Shown: positions 15,338 to 23,943, counted from the stretch's first letter. The stretch: 34,554 bases of DNA from an uncultured Clostridia bacterium (GCA_905235205.1 CAJOKM010000024.1:1-34554), one strand, 5' to 3'. Numbers and translations are program-made. The notes: a model not told the origin generated them from the sequence alone.

Positions 15338-17467
15338 TTACAGCAAATGGACGAGTGCGATCAAGCCCGAGAATACGATGGAGACCGTTGCACAGAGCTT
15401 GATCAGAATGTTAAGGGACGGACCGGACGTATCCTTGAACGGATCGCCGATCGTGTCGCCGACGACTGCCGCCTTGTGCGGTTTTGATCCCTTGCCGCCG
15501 TAATTTCCTTCTTCGATATACTTCTTCGCGTTGTCCCATGCGCCGCCCGCGTTGGACATAAACACCGAGACCGCGAAGCCTGCAACGGAGACGCCGGCAA
15601 GCAGACCGACCACACCGGTAGGACCTAAGATGAGTCCCGAAGCAAGCGGAACCACAACGGACATCGCTGCCGGCGCGATCATCTCGCGCAGCGCACCTTT
15701 CGTGCAGATGGAAACGCACTTTGCATATTCCGGCGTTGCCGTGCCTTCCAGAATGCCGGGAATCTCGCGAAACTGCCGTCGCACCTCGATAACAACGGAT
15801 TGCGCAGCATTTTCAACGCCGCGCATGGTGACCGCCGCAAAAACGAATACAAGCATTGCGCCGATGAACATGCCGATGAGAACCGTCGGGTTGATGACCG
15901 AGAAGTTCAGCACCGCGTCGGTTTTATCCTGAATAATGTTGACGTAGGAAACGAGAAGCGCCAAAGACGTCAGCGAAGCCGAACCGATCGCAAAGCCTTT
16001 GCCGGTTGCCGCCGTGGTATTGCCGAGCGAGTCAAGCGCGTCGGTGCGTTTGCGCACCTTCGGATCCATGCCCGCCATCTGCGCAATGCCGCCCGCGTTG
16101 TCCGCAACGGGTCCGTAGGCGTCGGTCGCAAGCGTTATGCCGAGGGTGGACAGCATGCCGACGCCCGCAATGCCAATGCCGTACAGACCGCGGTTGAAGG
16201 ATTGCAGGAAGTGCCCGTTCGCGTCAACAATCGCAGTGGTTCCGCCTGCCATGAAGTAGCTGACAAGAACCGCCGCGCAGACGATCAGGATGGAGGTCAG
16301 CGCCGATTCCATGCCGAGAGAAATGCCGCCGATAATGATCGTTGCGTAACCGGTCTGCGAGGTTGCGGCAAGGTTGCGCGTCGGTCGGTACGACTCGGAG
16401 GTGAAGTATTCGGTGAAGAACCCGATCAGACAGCCCGCAACGAGTCCCGCGAGGATCGCGATGTAAATTCCCCACCATCTTGCGCCATCCACGCTGCGGA
16501 AGATGAAATAGGTCAGCGGCAAAGCTGCAATCGCGGACAGAACCGCCGCGGTATACGTGCCGGTGCGCAGCGTTCGCAGAAGCGTTTTCTGTGTGGCGTT
16601 TTCCTTGACCCGCACAAGCTGCGCGCCGATGATCGAGCAGATGATGCCGGAAACGGCAAGCATCAGCGGCAGGAACATGCCCGCAAAGCCGTAGCCGCCG
16701 ATCGCGGAAAGCGCGAACGTAGCAAGGATCGAGCCGACGTAGGATTCATAGAGGTCCGCGCCCATGCCCGCGACGTCGCCGACGTTGTCGCCGACGTTGT
16801 CCGCGATCGTTGCCGGATTTCTCGGATCGTCCTCCGGGATCTTTTTTTCAACCTTGCCGACAAGGTCCGCGCCGACGTCCGCCGCTTTGGTGTAGATGCC
16901 GCCGCCCACGCGCGCGAACAGCGCCATGAACGAAGCGCCCATACCGTTCATGACCATGATATTGCCGATCATGACCGCGTCACGGATGCCGAATACGTAA
17001 TAGAGCAGGAAATACCACAGTGTGACATCGAGAATGCCGAGCGCAACGACTGTGAAGCCCATAACGGATCCCGCCGAAAACGCAACGCGAAGACCGCGAT
17101 TCAGCCCCTCGCTTGCCGCCTGCGCGGTACGGGAGTTCGCATGCGTGGCAATCTTCATGCCGATAAAGCCCGCCAAAAGAGACCAGACGCCGCCGGTCAC
17201 AAACGCAAACGGCGTGAATTTCGAAAGCAGGCTTCCGCCCGAAGCAAACGCGAGCGCGATCAGGATCACAAAGATCACGGCGAACACCGGCAGTACGGTC
17301 TTGTACTGACGCCTGAGATAGGCATTCGCGCCATCGCGGATGGATCTCGCGATCTTTTTCATCTTTTCGGTGCCTTCCGAAAACGACAGCACCTTTTTGG
17401 TTTGCAGCAGCGCGTACAGCCCCGCGAGCGCCGCGCCGACAAAACCGATCCAGAATAATGTTTCCAT
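15338..17467 (-). CDS. hppA: K+-dependent-type membrane-bound pyrophosphatase (ion pump)
   Basis: A 709-residue integral membrane protein with about 16 spans, the usual size for the family. It couples hydrolysis of pyrophosphate to export of H+ or Na+. Substrate-site motifs are intact: DVGADLVGKVE (197-207), the NPATIADNVGDNVGD segment (217-231), and GGAWDNAKKYIEEG near the C-terminus. GNTTAATGKG has alanine where K+-independent enzymes have lysine, so K+ dependence is expected; the pumped ion cannot be decided here. GAGGGG precedes the ATG. It is the last gene of the module 2 run and probably recovers energy from pyrophosphate released by acyl-CoA or lipoyl activation. Confidence 0.96.
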   Translation of the reverse strand: METLFWIGFVGAALAGLYALLQTKKVLSFSEGTEKMKKIARSIRDGANAYLRRQYKTVLPVFAVIFVILIALAFASGGSLLSKFTPFAFVTGGVWSLLAGFIGMKIATHANSRTAQAASEGLNRGLRVAFSAGSVMGFTVVALGILDVTLWYFLLYYVFGIRDAVMIGNIMVMNGMGASFMALFARVGGGIYTKAADVGADLVGKVEKKIPEDDPRNPATIADNVGDNVGDVAGMGADLYESYVGSILATFALSAIGGYGFAGMFLPLMLAVSGIICSIIGAQLVRVKENATQKTLLRTLRTGTYTAAVLSAIAALPLTYFIFRSVDGARWWGIYIAILAGLVAGCLIGFFTEYFTSESYRPTRNLAATSQTGYATIIIGGISLGMESALTSILIVCAAVLVSYFMAGGTTAIVDANGHFLQSFNRGLYGIGIAGVGMLSTLGITLATDAYGPVADNAGGIAQMAGMDPKVRKRTDALDSLGNTTAATGKGFAIGSASLTSLALLVSYVNIIQDKTDAVLNFSVINPTVLIGMFIGAMLVFVFAAVTMRGVENAAQSVVIEVRRQFREIPGILEGTATPEYAKCVSICTKGALREMIAPAAMSVVVPLASGLILGPTGVVGLLAGVSVAGFAVSVFMSNAGGAWDNAKKYIEEGNYGGKGSKPHKAAVVGDTIGDPFKDTSGPSLNILIKLCATVSIVFSGLIALVHLL

Positions 17468-17489
17468 ACATGCCCCTCAAACAGAATGA

Positions 17490-17603
17490 TTACTTGGTCT
17501 TTCCCGTCTTCTTTCGATAGATCAGGATCGCTGCAATGCTTGCAACGACGAGTGCAAGCACTCCCACGCCCATCAGCAGTGCTCTCCAGGATTCGCTGTC
17601 CAT
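17490..17603 (-). CDS. 37-residue single-span membrane protein
   Basis: A very short gene. AAGGAGG sits eight bases before the ATG at 17603 and overlaps the stop of the SDR gene upstream; the frame ends with TAA 22 bases before hppA. The peptide has a polar start (MDSESW), one hydrophobic helix of about 20 residues (LLMGVGVLALVVASIAAILI) and a basic tail (YRKKTGKTK), so it should sit in the membrane with the C-terminus inside. I do not recognise a family. Position directly before hppA suggests a small partner of the pyrophosphatase or of the MFS transporter, but nothing in the sequence proves it. Confidence 0.75.
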   Translation of the reverse strand: MDSESWRALLMGVGVLALVVASIAAILIYRKKTGKTK

Positions 17604-17615
17604 AAGATTTCCTCC

Positions 17616-18338
17616 TTATCGCAGAATGATGCCGGAATCGATATTGATAACCTGACCGGTGATCTCCTTCGCGGCGTCGGAACTCAGGAACATGACAAGA
17701 TTTGCAATATCCTCCGGGGTCTGCATACGGTGCAGCGAGGAACTTGCATCGGCGATGGCGCCGATGACCTGCTCGCCGGTTTCAAAGCGGTCGAGCGTAT
17801 CCTTCGCTGCTTCGCGCAGCTTCATTGCGCCGCCTTCGGAATAGATCGGCGTATAGACATAGCCGGGGTTTACGACGTTGACGTTGACGTTGTATTCGCC
17901 GAGTTCCAACGAAAGAGACTGTGCATAATTCGCAGAGGCGATCTTTGACGCGCTGCATACGCGCACCGTTCCGAGCACGTTGACTGCAAACACCTTTTCC
18001 CACTCGGAAAGTGAAAGCATCGTGGGACCGGATACCGTATTCTGTGCGATTCCGGCGTTGCTGAACAGCACGTCAACCGTGCCGAAGTCGTTCAAAATCC
18101 GATCTTTCGCCTCATGAATCTGATCTTCGTTCGTCACGTCCATCTGATAAAACGCGGCTTTTGCACCGAGTTCCGTGCAAAGCTTTACGGTCTCTTCACC
18201 TTTTTCGCGATTGAAATCACACACGGCGATCGATGCGCCGGCCTTTGCAAATGCAAGCGCTGTTCCTCTGCCGATTCCGGTTGCCGCATCGGTAATCACG
18301 ACAACTTCGTTTTGATAATCAAACTGAACGGTTCCCAT
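17616..18338 (-). CDS. SDR-family protein lacking its active-site segment (probable pseudoenzyme)
   Basis: A 240-residue chain that aligns with FabG-like short-chain dehydrogenases at both ends but not in the middle. The helix ending in VFAVNVLGT (Asn120) runs directly into CSASK (Lys132), where about 44 residues normally separate these Asn and Lys positions. The missing 30 or so include the catalytic Ser, and the catalytic Tyr is replaced by Cys128. The cofactor loop also reads TDAATGIG, with Asp17 for the first Gly. The reading frame is open and the AGGAG site is good, so a protein is likely made, but ordinary SDR catalysis is not expected. Its start overlaps the MFS stop by 20 bases. Confidence 0.8.
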   Translation of the reverse strand: MGTVQFDYQNEVVVITDAATGIGRGTALAFAKAGASIAVCDFNREKGEETVKLCTELGAKAAFYQMDVTNEDQIHEAKDRILNDFGTVDVLFSNAGIAQNTVSGPTMLSLSEWEKVFAVNVLGTVRVCSASKIASANYAQSLSLELGEYNVNVNVVNPGYVYTPIYSEGGAMKLREAAKDTLDRFETGEQVIGAIADASSSLHRMQTPEDIANLVMFLSSDAAKEITGQVINIDSGIILR

Positions 18339-19605
18339 TGTTTGGTTTCTCCTTTTTCTTTTTCAGATACGGTGAAAGCAGGATGCCGACAAATGCCAGA
18401 ACCAGCCAAAGGACCGAGCAGATAAAGAACAGACGGAAGCAGCCGAGCGTACTGCCGTCCTCGCCGATCCAGGGTGCTGCAAGCAAGGCGGCGGTGGCAA
18501 GGCCGATATTCGCGCCGGCAACGAGATATGCCTGGATCGTGGTAAAGTCTTTGTGTCCGAACACGCTGTTCGCAAGCATCTGCGCATTTGCATTTCCGTG
18601 CGTTCCGCCCAACGCGAGAACGATCATCACGGCGACCAGCAGCACGGGCATGGTTATAATTGTATTTCCCGTCAGGAGGATGGTGAGAAGTCCCGACGAA
18701 AGCGCCAGTCCGATAAGCAGCACATAGAATTTGATCCCGCGCTTCTCCACAATCTTTCCGCCGACCGCAAGGAACACTGCCACACCGACGCGCAGAACGG
18801 CGTCGTAGCGTGTTGCGACGTTCACACCGAGACCGTAGTTTGACGAAAGCAGCGTCACGAGATACATGTTCACGCCTGTCCATGCGATGCTTCCGAGTGC
18901 GCCCGCAAGGAAGATCAGATAAAAGGAAGGCGTTTTGAGCGCTTCGCGGAAGGTGAGCCCCGTGCTCGGAGCGGCTTTCGGCGTTTCGGTCGGCGTAATC
19001 TCGCCTGCGCCGAGCGCCTTCTGTCCCATGTTTTCCGGGCGGTTACGGATCGCAAACCAGATCACGAGTCCGACGACCAGCACCATCGCCGCAAGCACCT
19101 GATAGGTATGCCGGTAGCCGATCGCCACGATCGCAGCGCCGGAGAACATGTTCATGACGGCGCTGCCGATGCCGGAGCCCGCGGAAACGATGCTCAGCAT
19201 CATCAGCCGGTTTTTCACAAACCAGTGTCCGATGATGGCGCAGCAGGCGGCATAGATGCCGATCCCGATCGAAACGCCTGCAATCGTTGCGCCGAGATAC
19301 AGAACCCAAAGGCTGTCGGTAAAGCTGTAGATCAGCGCATGCGCCGCGGTCAGAACCGTGCTGATCAGCATACAGTTCTTTTCACCGAGCTTTCGCAGCG
19401 CGATCGGCGTGACCGTCATGCCGGTTACAACCGCCGCCACCCCCGCGAACGTAAACATCAGGCTGATCTGCGCGGTTGTATAACCCGTCTCCCGCACCAA
19501 AGAGGGCATGAAAACGCCGAGCGAATTCAGTGCGCCCATGTTGATAAAGATGAAGATGAAGCACATGACGGCCATCCAATAGCCGCTGAATTTTTCTTTT
19601 TTCAT
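18319..19605 (-). CDS. MFS transporter
   Basis: A 428-residue major facilitator protein with about twelve spans and a central loop rich in Thr/Pro/Ala (GEITPTETPKAAPSTG). The start at 19605 is picked because AAGGAG lies seven bases upstream; a further ATG 14 codons earlier is inside the terminator. The general pattern resembles the monocarboxylate/oxalate-formate (OFA-like) branch, which would fit uptake or export of an acid or hydroxyacid used by the neighbouring enzymes. The specific substrate is unknown. Its 3' end overlaps the damaged SDR gene, indicating coupled translation. Confidence 0.87.
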   Translation of the reverse strand: MKKEKFSGYWMAVMCFIFIFINMGALNSLGVFMPSLVRETGYTTAQISLMFTFAGVAAVVTGMTVTPIALRKLGEKNCMLISTVLTAAHALIYSFTDSLWVLYLGATIAGVSIGIGIYAACCAIIGHWFVKNRLMMLSIVSAGSGIGSAVMNMFSGAAIVAIGYRHTYQVLAAMVLVVGLVIWFAIRNRPENMGQKALGAGEITPTETPKAAPSTGLTFREALKTPSFYLIFLAGALGSIAWTGVNMYLVTLLSSNYGLGVNVATRYDAVLRVGVAVFLAVGGKIVEKRGIKFYVLLIGLALSSGLLTILLTGNTIITMPVLLVAVMIVLALGGTHGNANAQMLANSVFGHKDFTTIQAYLVAGANIGLATAALLAAPWIGEDGSTLGCFRLFFICSVLWLVLAFVGILLSPYLKKKKEKPNNGNRSV

Positions 19606-19620
19606 CCGAACGCTCCTTCG

Positions 19621-19655
19621 AAAAAGGAGCTTTTTGCTTTTACACAAAAAGCTCC
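19621..19655 (-). terminator. intrinsic terminator between Fe-alcohol dehydrogenase and MFS genes
   Basis: GGAGCTTTTTG (19626-19636) pairs perfectly with CAAAAAGCTCC (19645-19655) around an eight-base loop; on the minus strand it is followed by TTTTT. It lies inside the module 2 run, with the MFS ribosome site immediately after it, so distal genes are probably expressed at a lower level or from read-through. Confidence 0.8.
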
Positions 19656-19670
19656 CGTTGTTTTAGCCGA

Positions 19671-20846
19671 TCAGAGTGCGAGGTTCAGGATTGCAGCCAT
19701 CTCTTCTTCGTTGATCTTGACGTAGAATCCGATCGGGAATCCTTTCTCCTTACGGTGTGCAACGATAGCGGGAATATCCTGCGCCGTTGCGCCGACTTCA
19801 CCCAGCGTGGTGGGAAGTCCCATTTCCTTCGCCCACGCGCGCATACGGGCGATTCCCTCGCGTGCGGTATCCTCCGGGCGATCGTAGTTCATATCGCAGC
19901 CCCAGACTTCGACGGCAAACTGCGCGAAGCGCATCACACCGGTGGGCATGACGTATTCCATCCATGCCGGCATGATGACCGAAAGCCCTGCGCCGTGTGC
20001 ACACTCAAACAGCGCGGACAGTTCGTGCTCGATGAGATGAGAAGACCATTCCGGAATACGGCCGACGCCGCTCGAATCGTTCTGCGCGAGATTGCCGACC
20101 CACATCAGGTCCGCCTGCGCTGCATAGTCGGACGGATCCTTGACCGCCTTGCGACCCGCTTCCACCGCCGTGCGCATGAGCGCTTCGGAAATGCGGTCGG
20201 TGAGACGAACGTCCGGCGTACGGGTGAAGTAGCGTTCACAGACGTGGCTGAACATATCAAACGCGCCGCATGCGATCTGGAACTTCGGGAGCGTGCTGGT
20301 ATAGCGCGGGTTCAGGATCGCAAACTTCGGACGAATGATGTCGGTAGGCGGAACGCCCCACTTGAGGTTTCCGTTTTCATGCGTAATGACGCAATGACCG
20401 CTGCCCTCGCTGCCGGAGGCTGCGATGGTCAGAACGACGCCGACAGGCAGGGTCGTCGTGATCTTGGTCTTCTCGGAGAAGAAATCCCAGAAATCGCCGT
20501 CATAGGGAATACCGAGCGCGACTGCCTTCGCACAGTCGATGCTGCTGCCGCCGCCGAGCGCAAGCACGAAATCGCATTTTTCACGGCGACCGATTTCAAT
20601 ACCCTCATAGACCTTATCGCTGCGGGGATTGGGCTGTACGCCGGTCAGCTCCGCATACGGAATGCCGTCTGCGCGAAGCGCTGCCGTGACGTCGTTGTAC
20701 GCCGTCGTCCATTTGACAAAATCACCGCCGTAATGCACCAGCAGAACCTTGGTGCCGCCGAATCTGCGCACGAGCGCACCGACGTTTTGTTCCTGACCGT
20801 CGCCGAACGCATACAGCGTCGGGGAATAGAAAGTAAAGTTTCTCAC
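19671..20846 (-). CDS. iron-containing alcohol dehydrogenase (butanol dehydrogenase-like)
   Basis: A 391-residue Fe-type alcohol dehydrogenase of the BdhA/YqhD branch. Visible features are GGGSSIDCAK (98-107), AASGSEGSGH, metal ligands Asp/His in GAFDMFSHVCE, and the later His residues in SSHLIEHELSA and CAHGAGL. The start codon is GTG, seven bases after AAGGAGG. It follows the module 2 E1-beta gene and would reduce the aldehyde released by an acetoin-type cleavage, or reduce an acyl-derived aldehyde, using NAD(P)H. It is clearly different from the Fe-alcohol dehydrogenase at 2372. Confidence 0.93.
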   Translation of the reverse strand: MRNFTFYSPTLYAFGDGQEQNVGALVRRFGGTKVLLVHYGGDFVKWTTAYNDVTAALRADGIPYAELTGVQPNPRSDKVYEGIEIGRREKCDFVLALGGGSSIDCAKAVALGIPYDGDFWDFFSEKTKITTTLPVGVVLTIAASGSEGSGHCVITHENGNLKWGVPPTDIIRPKFAILNPRYTSTLPKFQIACGAFDMFSHVCERYFTRTPDVRLTDRISEALMRTAVEAGRKAVKDPSDYAAQADLMWVGNLAQNDSSGVGRIPEWSSHLIEHELSALFECAHGAGLSVIMPAWMEYVMPTGVMRFAQFAVEVWGCDMNYDRPEDTAREGIARMRAWAKEMGLPTTLGEVGATAQDIPAIVAHRKEKGFPIGFYVKINEEEMAAILNLAL

Positions 20847-20889
20847 AGAAGTGCCTCCTTATAATTTGATGTGTGATCTGAAAGAGAGC

Positions 20890-20948
20890 GTCACTCCGCG
20901 CCGATCCGATAGGGGTGGTAGAAGGTCCCGAACCGAACGCGGAGCGAC
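20890..20948 (-). repeat. structured intercistronic element
   Basis: GTCACTCCGCG (20890-20900) and CGCGGAGCGAC (20938-20948) are inverted with one mismatch and enclose a 37-base loop. It sits in the 123-base gap between E1-beta and the Fe-alcohol dehydrogenase, the longest gap inside module 2. On the minus strand the stem is followed by a pyrimidine run without a pure T-tract, so it may be a processing or attenuation stem. Confidence 0.4.
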
Positions 20949-20969
20949 ATATCGGAAGGAGCTTTTTGC

Positions 20970-21947
20970 TCAAAGAACGGACAGGATCGCCTTGCGGATG
21001 TCCTCTTCCTGCGGAAGTGCAAACTGTTCGACTGCGCCGAACGGGATGCAGGTATTGTAGCTGCCGACGCGCTTGACGGGCGCCTTCAGATCCGTAAGAC
21101 AATTCTCCGCGATCCATGCGGAGATGTGGGACGAGAAACTGCCGCGTTCGACCTCCTCGTTTGCGATAACGACCTTGCCGGTCTTGCGCACGGAGGCGAA
21201 TACCTTTTCCTTATCGAAGGGGCAAAGAACGCGCGGATCGATGATCTCGATGCTCTTGCCGGTTTCCTTTTCGATTTCGGCCGCGACCTTAATGGATTTC
21301 AGAAGCGAGCTGTGCCATGCGATCAGCGTCAGGTCGGACCCTTCCTTGACGATCTTTGCGGCATTGGTGAGCGTCGGAACGGTCTGATCCGACGTATCGA
21401 CTTCCTCCTGAATGCTCATCGCGCAGGGGCGGGAGAAGAAGAAGCAAACGGGATCATCGTCGAGAACTGCCGCCTTGAGGAAGGAACGAAGATCCGCCGG
21501 CGTCGTCGGCGCAACAATCTTAATGCCCGGAACATTGGCAAACCAGCCCTCTACCGTCTGGCAGTGCTGGCAGCCCGCCTGGCCGACGCCTTCCGGGAAC
21601 ACGAACGTGATCGGGAGACTCAGCGCGCCCGCGGAGTTATAGCGTGCTTTTGCGGCGACGTTGATAATGCCGTCCGAGGCGAGCGTTGCGAAATCCGCAA
21701 ACATGTATTCCACGATCGGACGGTAGCCGCCGTATGCGAGACCGACGGAAACGCCGGTATAGCCGCTTTCGGAAATAGGGGTGGAAATGACGCGTTCGGA
21801 ACCGAACTTGTCTTTGAGACCGCGGAAATAGGTCCAGCAGCCGCCCATGGTGCCGATGTCTTCGCCGACGCACAGCACTTTGGGATCTGCCTGCATCAAT
21901 TCATTCAGCGCAAGGTTGAGTGCGCCTACGCCCATCATTTTCGCCAT
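20970..21947 (-). CDS. E1-beta subunit of acetoin/2-oxoacid dehydrogenase, module 2
   Basis: A 325-residue beta subunit of the thiamine-diphosphate dehydrogenase. Family segments GEDIGTMGGCWTYFRG, TPISESGYTGVSVGLAYGG and IEIIDPRVLCPFDKEKVF are present in order. It is paralogous to 12058-13047 but differs at likely active-site and interface positions (for example, HCQTVEGWFA against HHSQSVESWFA), hinting at a different substrate. The ATG overlaps the E1-alpha stop by one base, with GGAGG within the alpha gene. Partner of E1-alpha at 21947. Confidence 0.93.
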   Translation of the reverse strand: MAKMMGVGALNLALNELMQADPKVLCVGEDIGTMGGCWTYFRGLKDKFGSERVISTPISESGYTGVSVGLAYGGYRPIVEYMFADFATLASDGIINVAAKARYNSAGALSLPITFVFPEGVGQAGCQHCQTVEGWFANVPGIKIVAPTTPADLRSFLKAAVLDDDPVCFFFSRPCAMSIQEEVDTSDQTVPTLTNAAKIVKEGSDLTLIAWHSSLLKSIKVAAEIEKETGKSIEIIDPRVLCPFDKEKVFASVRKTGKVVIANEEVERGSFSSHISAWIAENCLTDLKAPVKRVGSYNTCIPFGAVEQFALPQEEDIRKAILSVL

Positions 21948-22936
21948 TACAGTTCACCTCCTGCATTGTTGCTGTAAAGATTGTTGTAGTTGACACAATC
22001 TTCCTTTGTGGGAGCTTCCGCTTCCCACGCACGCTGGAACGCATCCGCCATCAGCGTTTCCTGCGCTGCCTTGATGTCGGCAAGCTCCTGTTCGGAAGCA
22101 GTACCGGCAGCGGTCAGTTTCTTCTCATAAAGCACAACCGGATCGATGTTGCTTGTGTCGTTCAAAAAGCTCGTGTCGCGATATTTCTGCATGTCGCCGA
22201 CATAGTGACCGGTCCAGCGGGTCGTCTTTGCCTCGACCAGAACCGGCTGACCTGCCGCTGCGGTTTCGATCGCGCCGAGCAGTGCCTGCGTCATGGCTTC
22301 GACATCGTTTCCGTCCACCTTGAAGCCGGGGATATTGAAGCCGGCCGCTCTGAGATACAGGTCCTGATGCGGCGCCTGCAGCTCGATCGGCGTGCTCATT
22401 GCGATGCCGTTGTTCTCAATGAGATAGACGATCGGCAAATGATTGATTGCCGCAAGGTTGATGGATTCATACACGATGCCTTCGCTCATTGCACCGTCTC
22501 CGCAGGAACAGACCACAACGCCGTCCTTGCCGTCCAGCTTCAGCGCCCACGCAAAACCGGTCGCGTTTGCAACGCCCGCACCGAGGATGCCCTGCATCGG
22601 CAGATGATTGTCCTTCAGCGAAACGAGATGATACTCGCCGGACGTGCCCTTCATCAAACCGGTGCGCCTGTTCATCAGTTCGCCGAGGAAGGGGTCGAGA
22701 CCGACGGTCCGCGCGATCAACGGCTGCTGACGGTGGGTGCAGTGCGTGTAGATTTCATGGCTTGTCAGCTTCTTCGCTTCCAGAATACCTGCGCTGATGG
22801 CTTCCTGTCCGAGGCTCGGATGGATTGCGCCGTTGATACGACCGCCGTAGATGTACTCGACAATCTTGTTCGCCATGGCACGACCGAACACGAGGTCCGT
22901 ATACATGTCCAAAGCTTGTTCTCTGTTGAATTTCAT
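21947..22936 (-). CDS. E1-alpha subunit of acetoin/2-oxoacid dehydrogenase, module 2
   Basis: A 329-residue E1-alpha with the thiamine-diphosphate motif GDG (146-148) to NN (175-176), AIHPSLGQEA and THRQQP segments, and the GEYHL motif. The N-terminal half is close to the module 1 alpha chain, the middle less so (MKGTSGEYHLVSLKDN against NAGVSGEYHLTDIEHG). Makes the acyl-lipoyl intermediate on the lipoyl protein at 23677. AGGAGG lies upstream of the ATG, 19 bases after the E2 catalytic gene. Confidence 0.93.
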   Translation of the reverse strand: MKFNREQALDMYTDLVFGRAMANKIVEYIYGGRINGAIHPSLGQEAISAGILEAKKLTSHEIYTHCTHRQQPLIARTVGLDPFLGELMNRRTGLMKGTSGEYHLVSLKDNHLPMQGILGAGVANATGFAWALKLDGKDGVVVCSCGDGAMSEGIVYESINLAAINHLPIVYLIENNGIAMSTPIELQAPHQDLYLRAAGFNIPGFKVDGNDVEAMTQALLGAIETAAAGQPVLVEAKTTRWTGHYVGDMQKYRDTSFLNDTSNIDPVVLYEKKLTAAGTASEQELADIKAAQETLMADAFQRAWEAEAPTKEDCVNYNNLYSNNAGGEL

Positions 22937-22955
22937 ACGATTTCCTCCTTGTAGA

Positions 22956-23663
22956 TTACAGTCCCATATAGTCGCGCGGGTTCTTGAGCCGCTCCCGCAT
23001 CAGATTGATGATAACGCCGATGTGGTAACCGTCGATCAGCGCGTGGTTGTGCGTCAGACCGAAGCCCGTCACACGACGGATTCCGATCGTATCATCCTCC
23101 AAAACCACCGGTCGCTTTTCGGTAACGCCGAGCGCCAGCATTCCGGTTTCCGGCGGATTCAGAATGACCGTGGAATAGCGAATGCCCTGTACGCCGATGC
23201 TGCTGATCGTGAACGTGGAACCGAGCATATCCTCCATCGGCAGCTCTCCCTTTTTGATGAGCGCGGTCTTTTGCTTCAGCTCGTCGGAGATCTCAAAGAT
23301 GTTTTTGGACTGTGCCTCTTTGATAACCACCGTCATAATGCCGGATTCCAGACCGACGCCGACGCCGACATTGCAGGATTCGTAGGTGACCTGCTTGCCG
23401 TCGATGACCGCCGAATTCAAAAGCGGATAGGCTTCCAGCACTGATGCCATGATCCGGACATAGAGCGAGGTGACCGTGACATTCGGATTCTGCGCTTTCA
23501 GCTCATCCTTGAGCTGCATCAGCGCATCCGTTTCCAGCTCAAAGTAGGGCGACGCCTGCGGATAGTTTCTTAGACTCTCCAGCATCAGATCGTTGATATA
23601 ACGGCGCGTTGATTTCAACCGTTCCGTCTTTTTGATACGACGTCCGTGAGTATTGTCTTCCAT
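22956..23663 (-). CDS. free-standing E2 acyltransferase catalytic domain, module 2
   Basis: A 235-residue catalytic-only E2. The start at 23663 is supported by GGGAG ahead of it and by its position 13 bases after the lipoyl-protein stop; an earlier in-frame ATG lies within the lipoyl gene. The catalytic motif is NHALIDG with His207 and Asp211, and the STFTISSIG segment matches the module 1 copy. The N-terminus is a short basic stretch (GRRIKKTERLKSTRR) in place of a subunit-binding domain. Shares the C-terminal ending of the module 1 copy (PRDYMGL against PEDFMGL). Transfers the acyl group from lipoyl lysine to CoA. Confidence 0.9.
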   Translation of the reverse strand: MEDNTHGRRIKKTERLKSTRRYINDLMLESLRNYPQASPYFELETDALMQLKDELKAQNPNVTVTSLYVRIMASVLEAYPLLNSAVIDGKQVTYESCNVGVGVGLESGIMTVVIKEAQSKNIFEISDELKQKTALIKKGELPMEDMLGSTFTISSIGVQGIRYSTVILNPPETGMLALGVTEKRPVVLEDDTIGIRRVTGFGLTHNHALIDGYHIGVIINLMRERLKNPRDYMGL

Positions 23664-23676
23664 ACCGCTTGCTCCC

Positions 23677-23913
23677 TCAATCTTCCTGAATACGGGCAAG
23701 CAGGCTCTTCGGCGCCGCTTGTTCGCCTTCTTGAACGAGGATCTCAACGACGGTGCCGGAAACGGCGGATACGACCTCCTGATTGAGCTTCATGTTGCTC
23801 ATCTCAAACAGCGGTTCATCCTTATCGACGTGCTCGCCGACCTGCTTGAACCACTGCTCCAGCGTGATGTCCGAATTGGACTGACCGAGATTCGGTGCGA
23901 GAACTTCAAACAT
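23677..23913 (-). CDS. free lipoyl-domain carrier protein, module 2
   Basis: A 78-residue single lipoyl/biotinyl domain, same length as the module 1 copy. The acceptor lysine is Lys42 in MSNMKLNQE; the methionine before it recalls the MKM motif of biotinyl domains, but lplA and E2 in the neighbourhood argue for lipoylation. AAGGAAGG precedes the ATG. The rest of the domain (LAPNLGQSNSDITLEQWFKQ, then AAPKSLLARIQED) differs from the module 1 protein, so each carrier may be specific for its own E1/E2 pair. Confidence 0.88.
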   Translation of the reverse strand: MFEVLAPNLGQSNSDITLEQWFKQVGEHVDKDEPLFEMSNMKLNQEVVSAVSGTVVEILVQEGEQAAPKSLLARIQED

Positions 23914-23943
23914 GGTAAATACCTTCCTTTTCTTTTGATTTTA

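Noticed and set aside
15800..17458. Plus-strand open frame of 552 codons across hppA
   Set aside because: Arg-rich shadow of the pyrophosphatase gene with no ribosome site.
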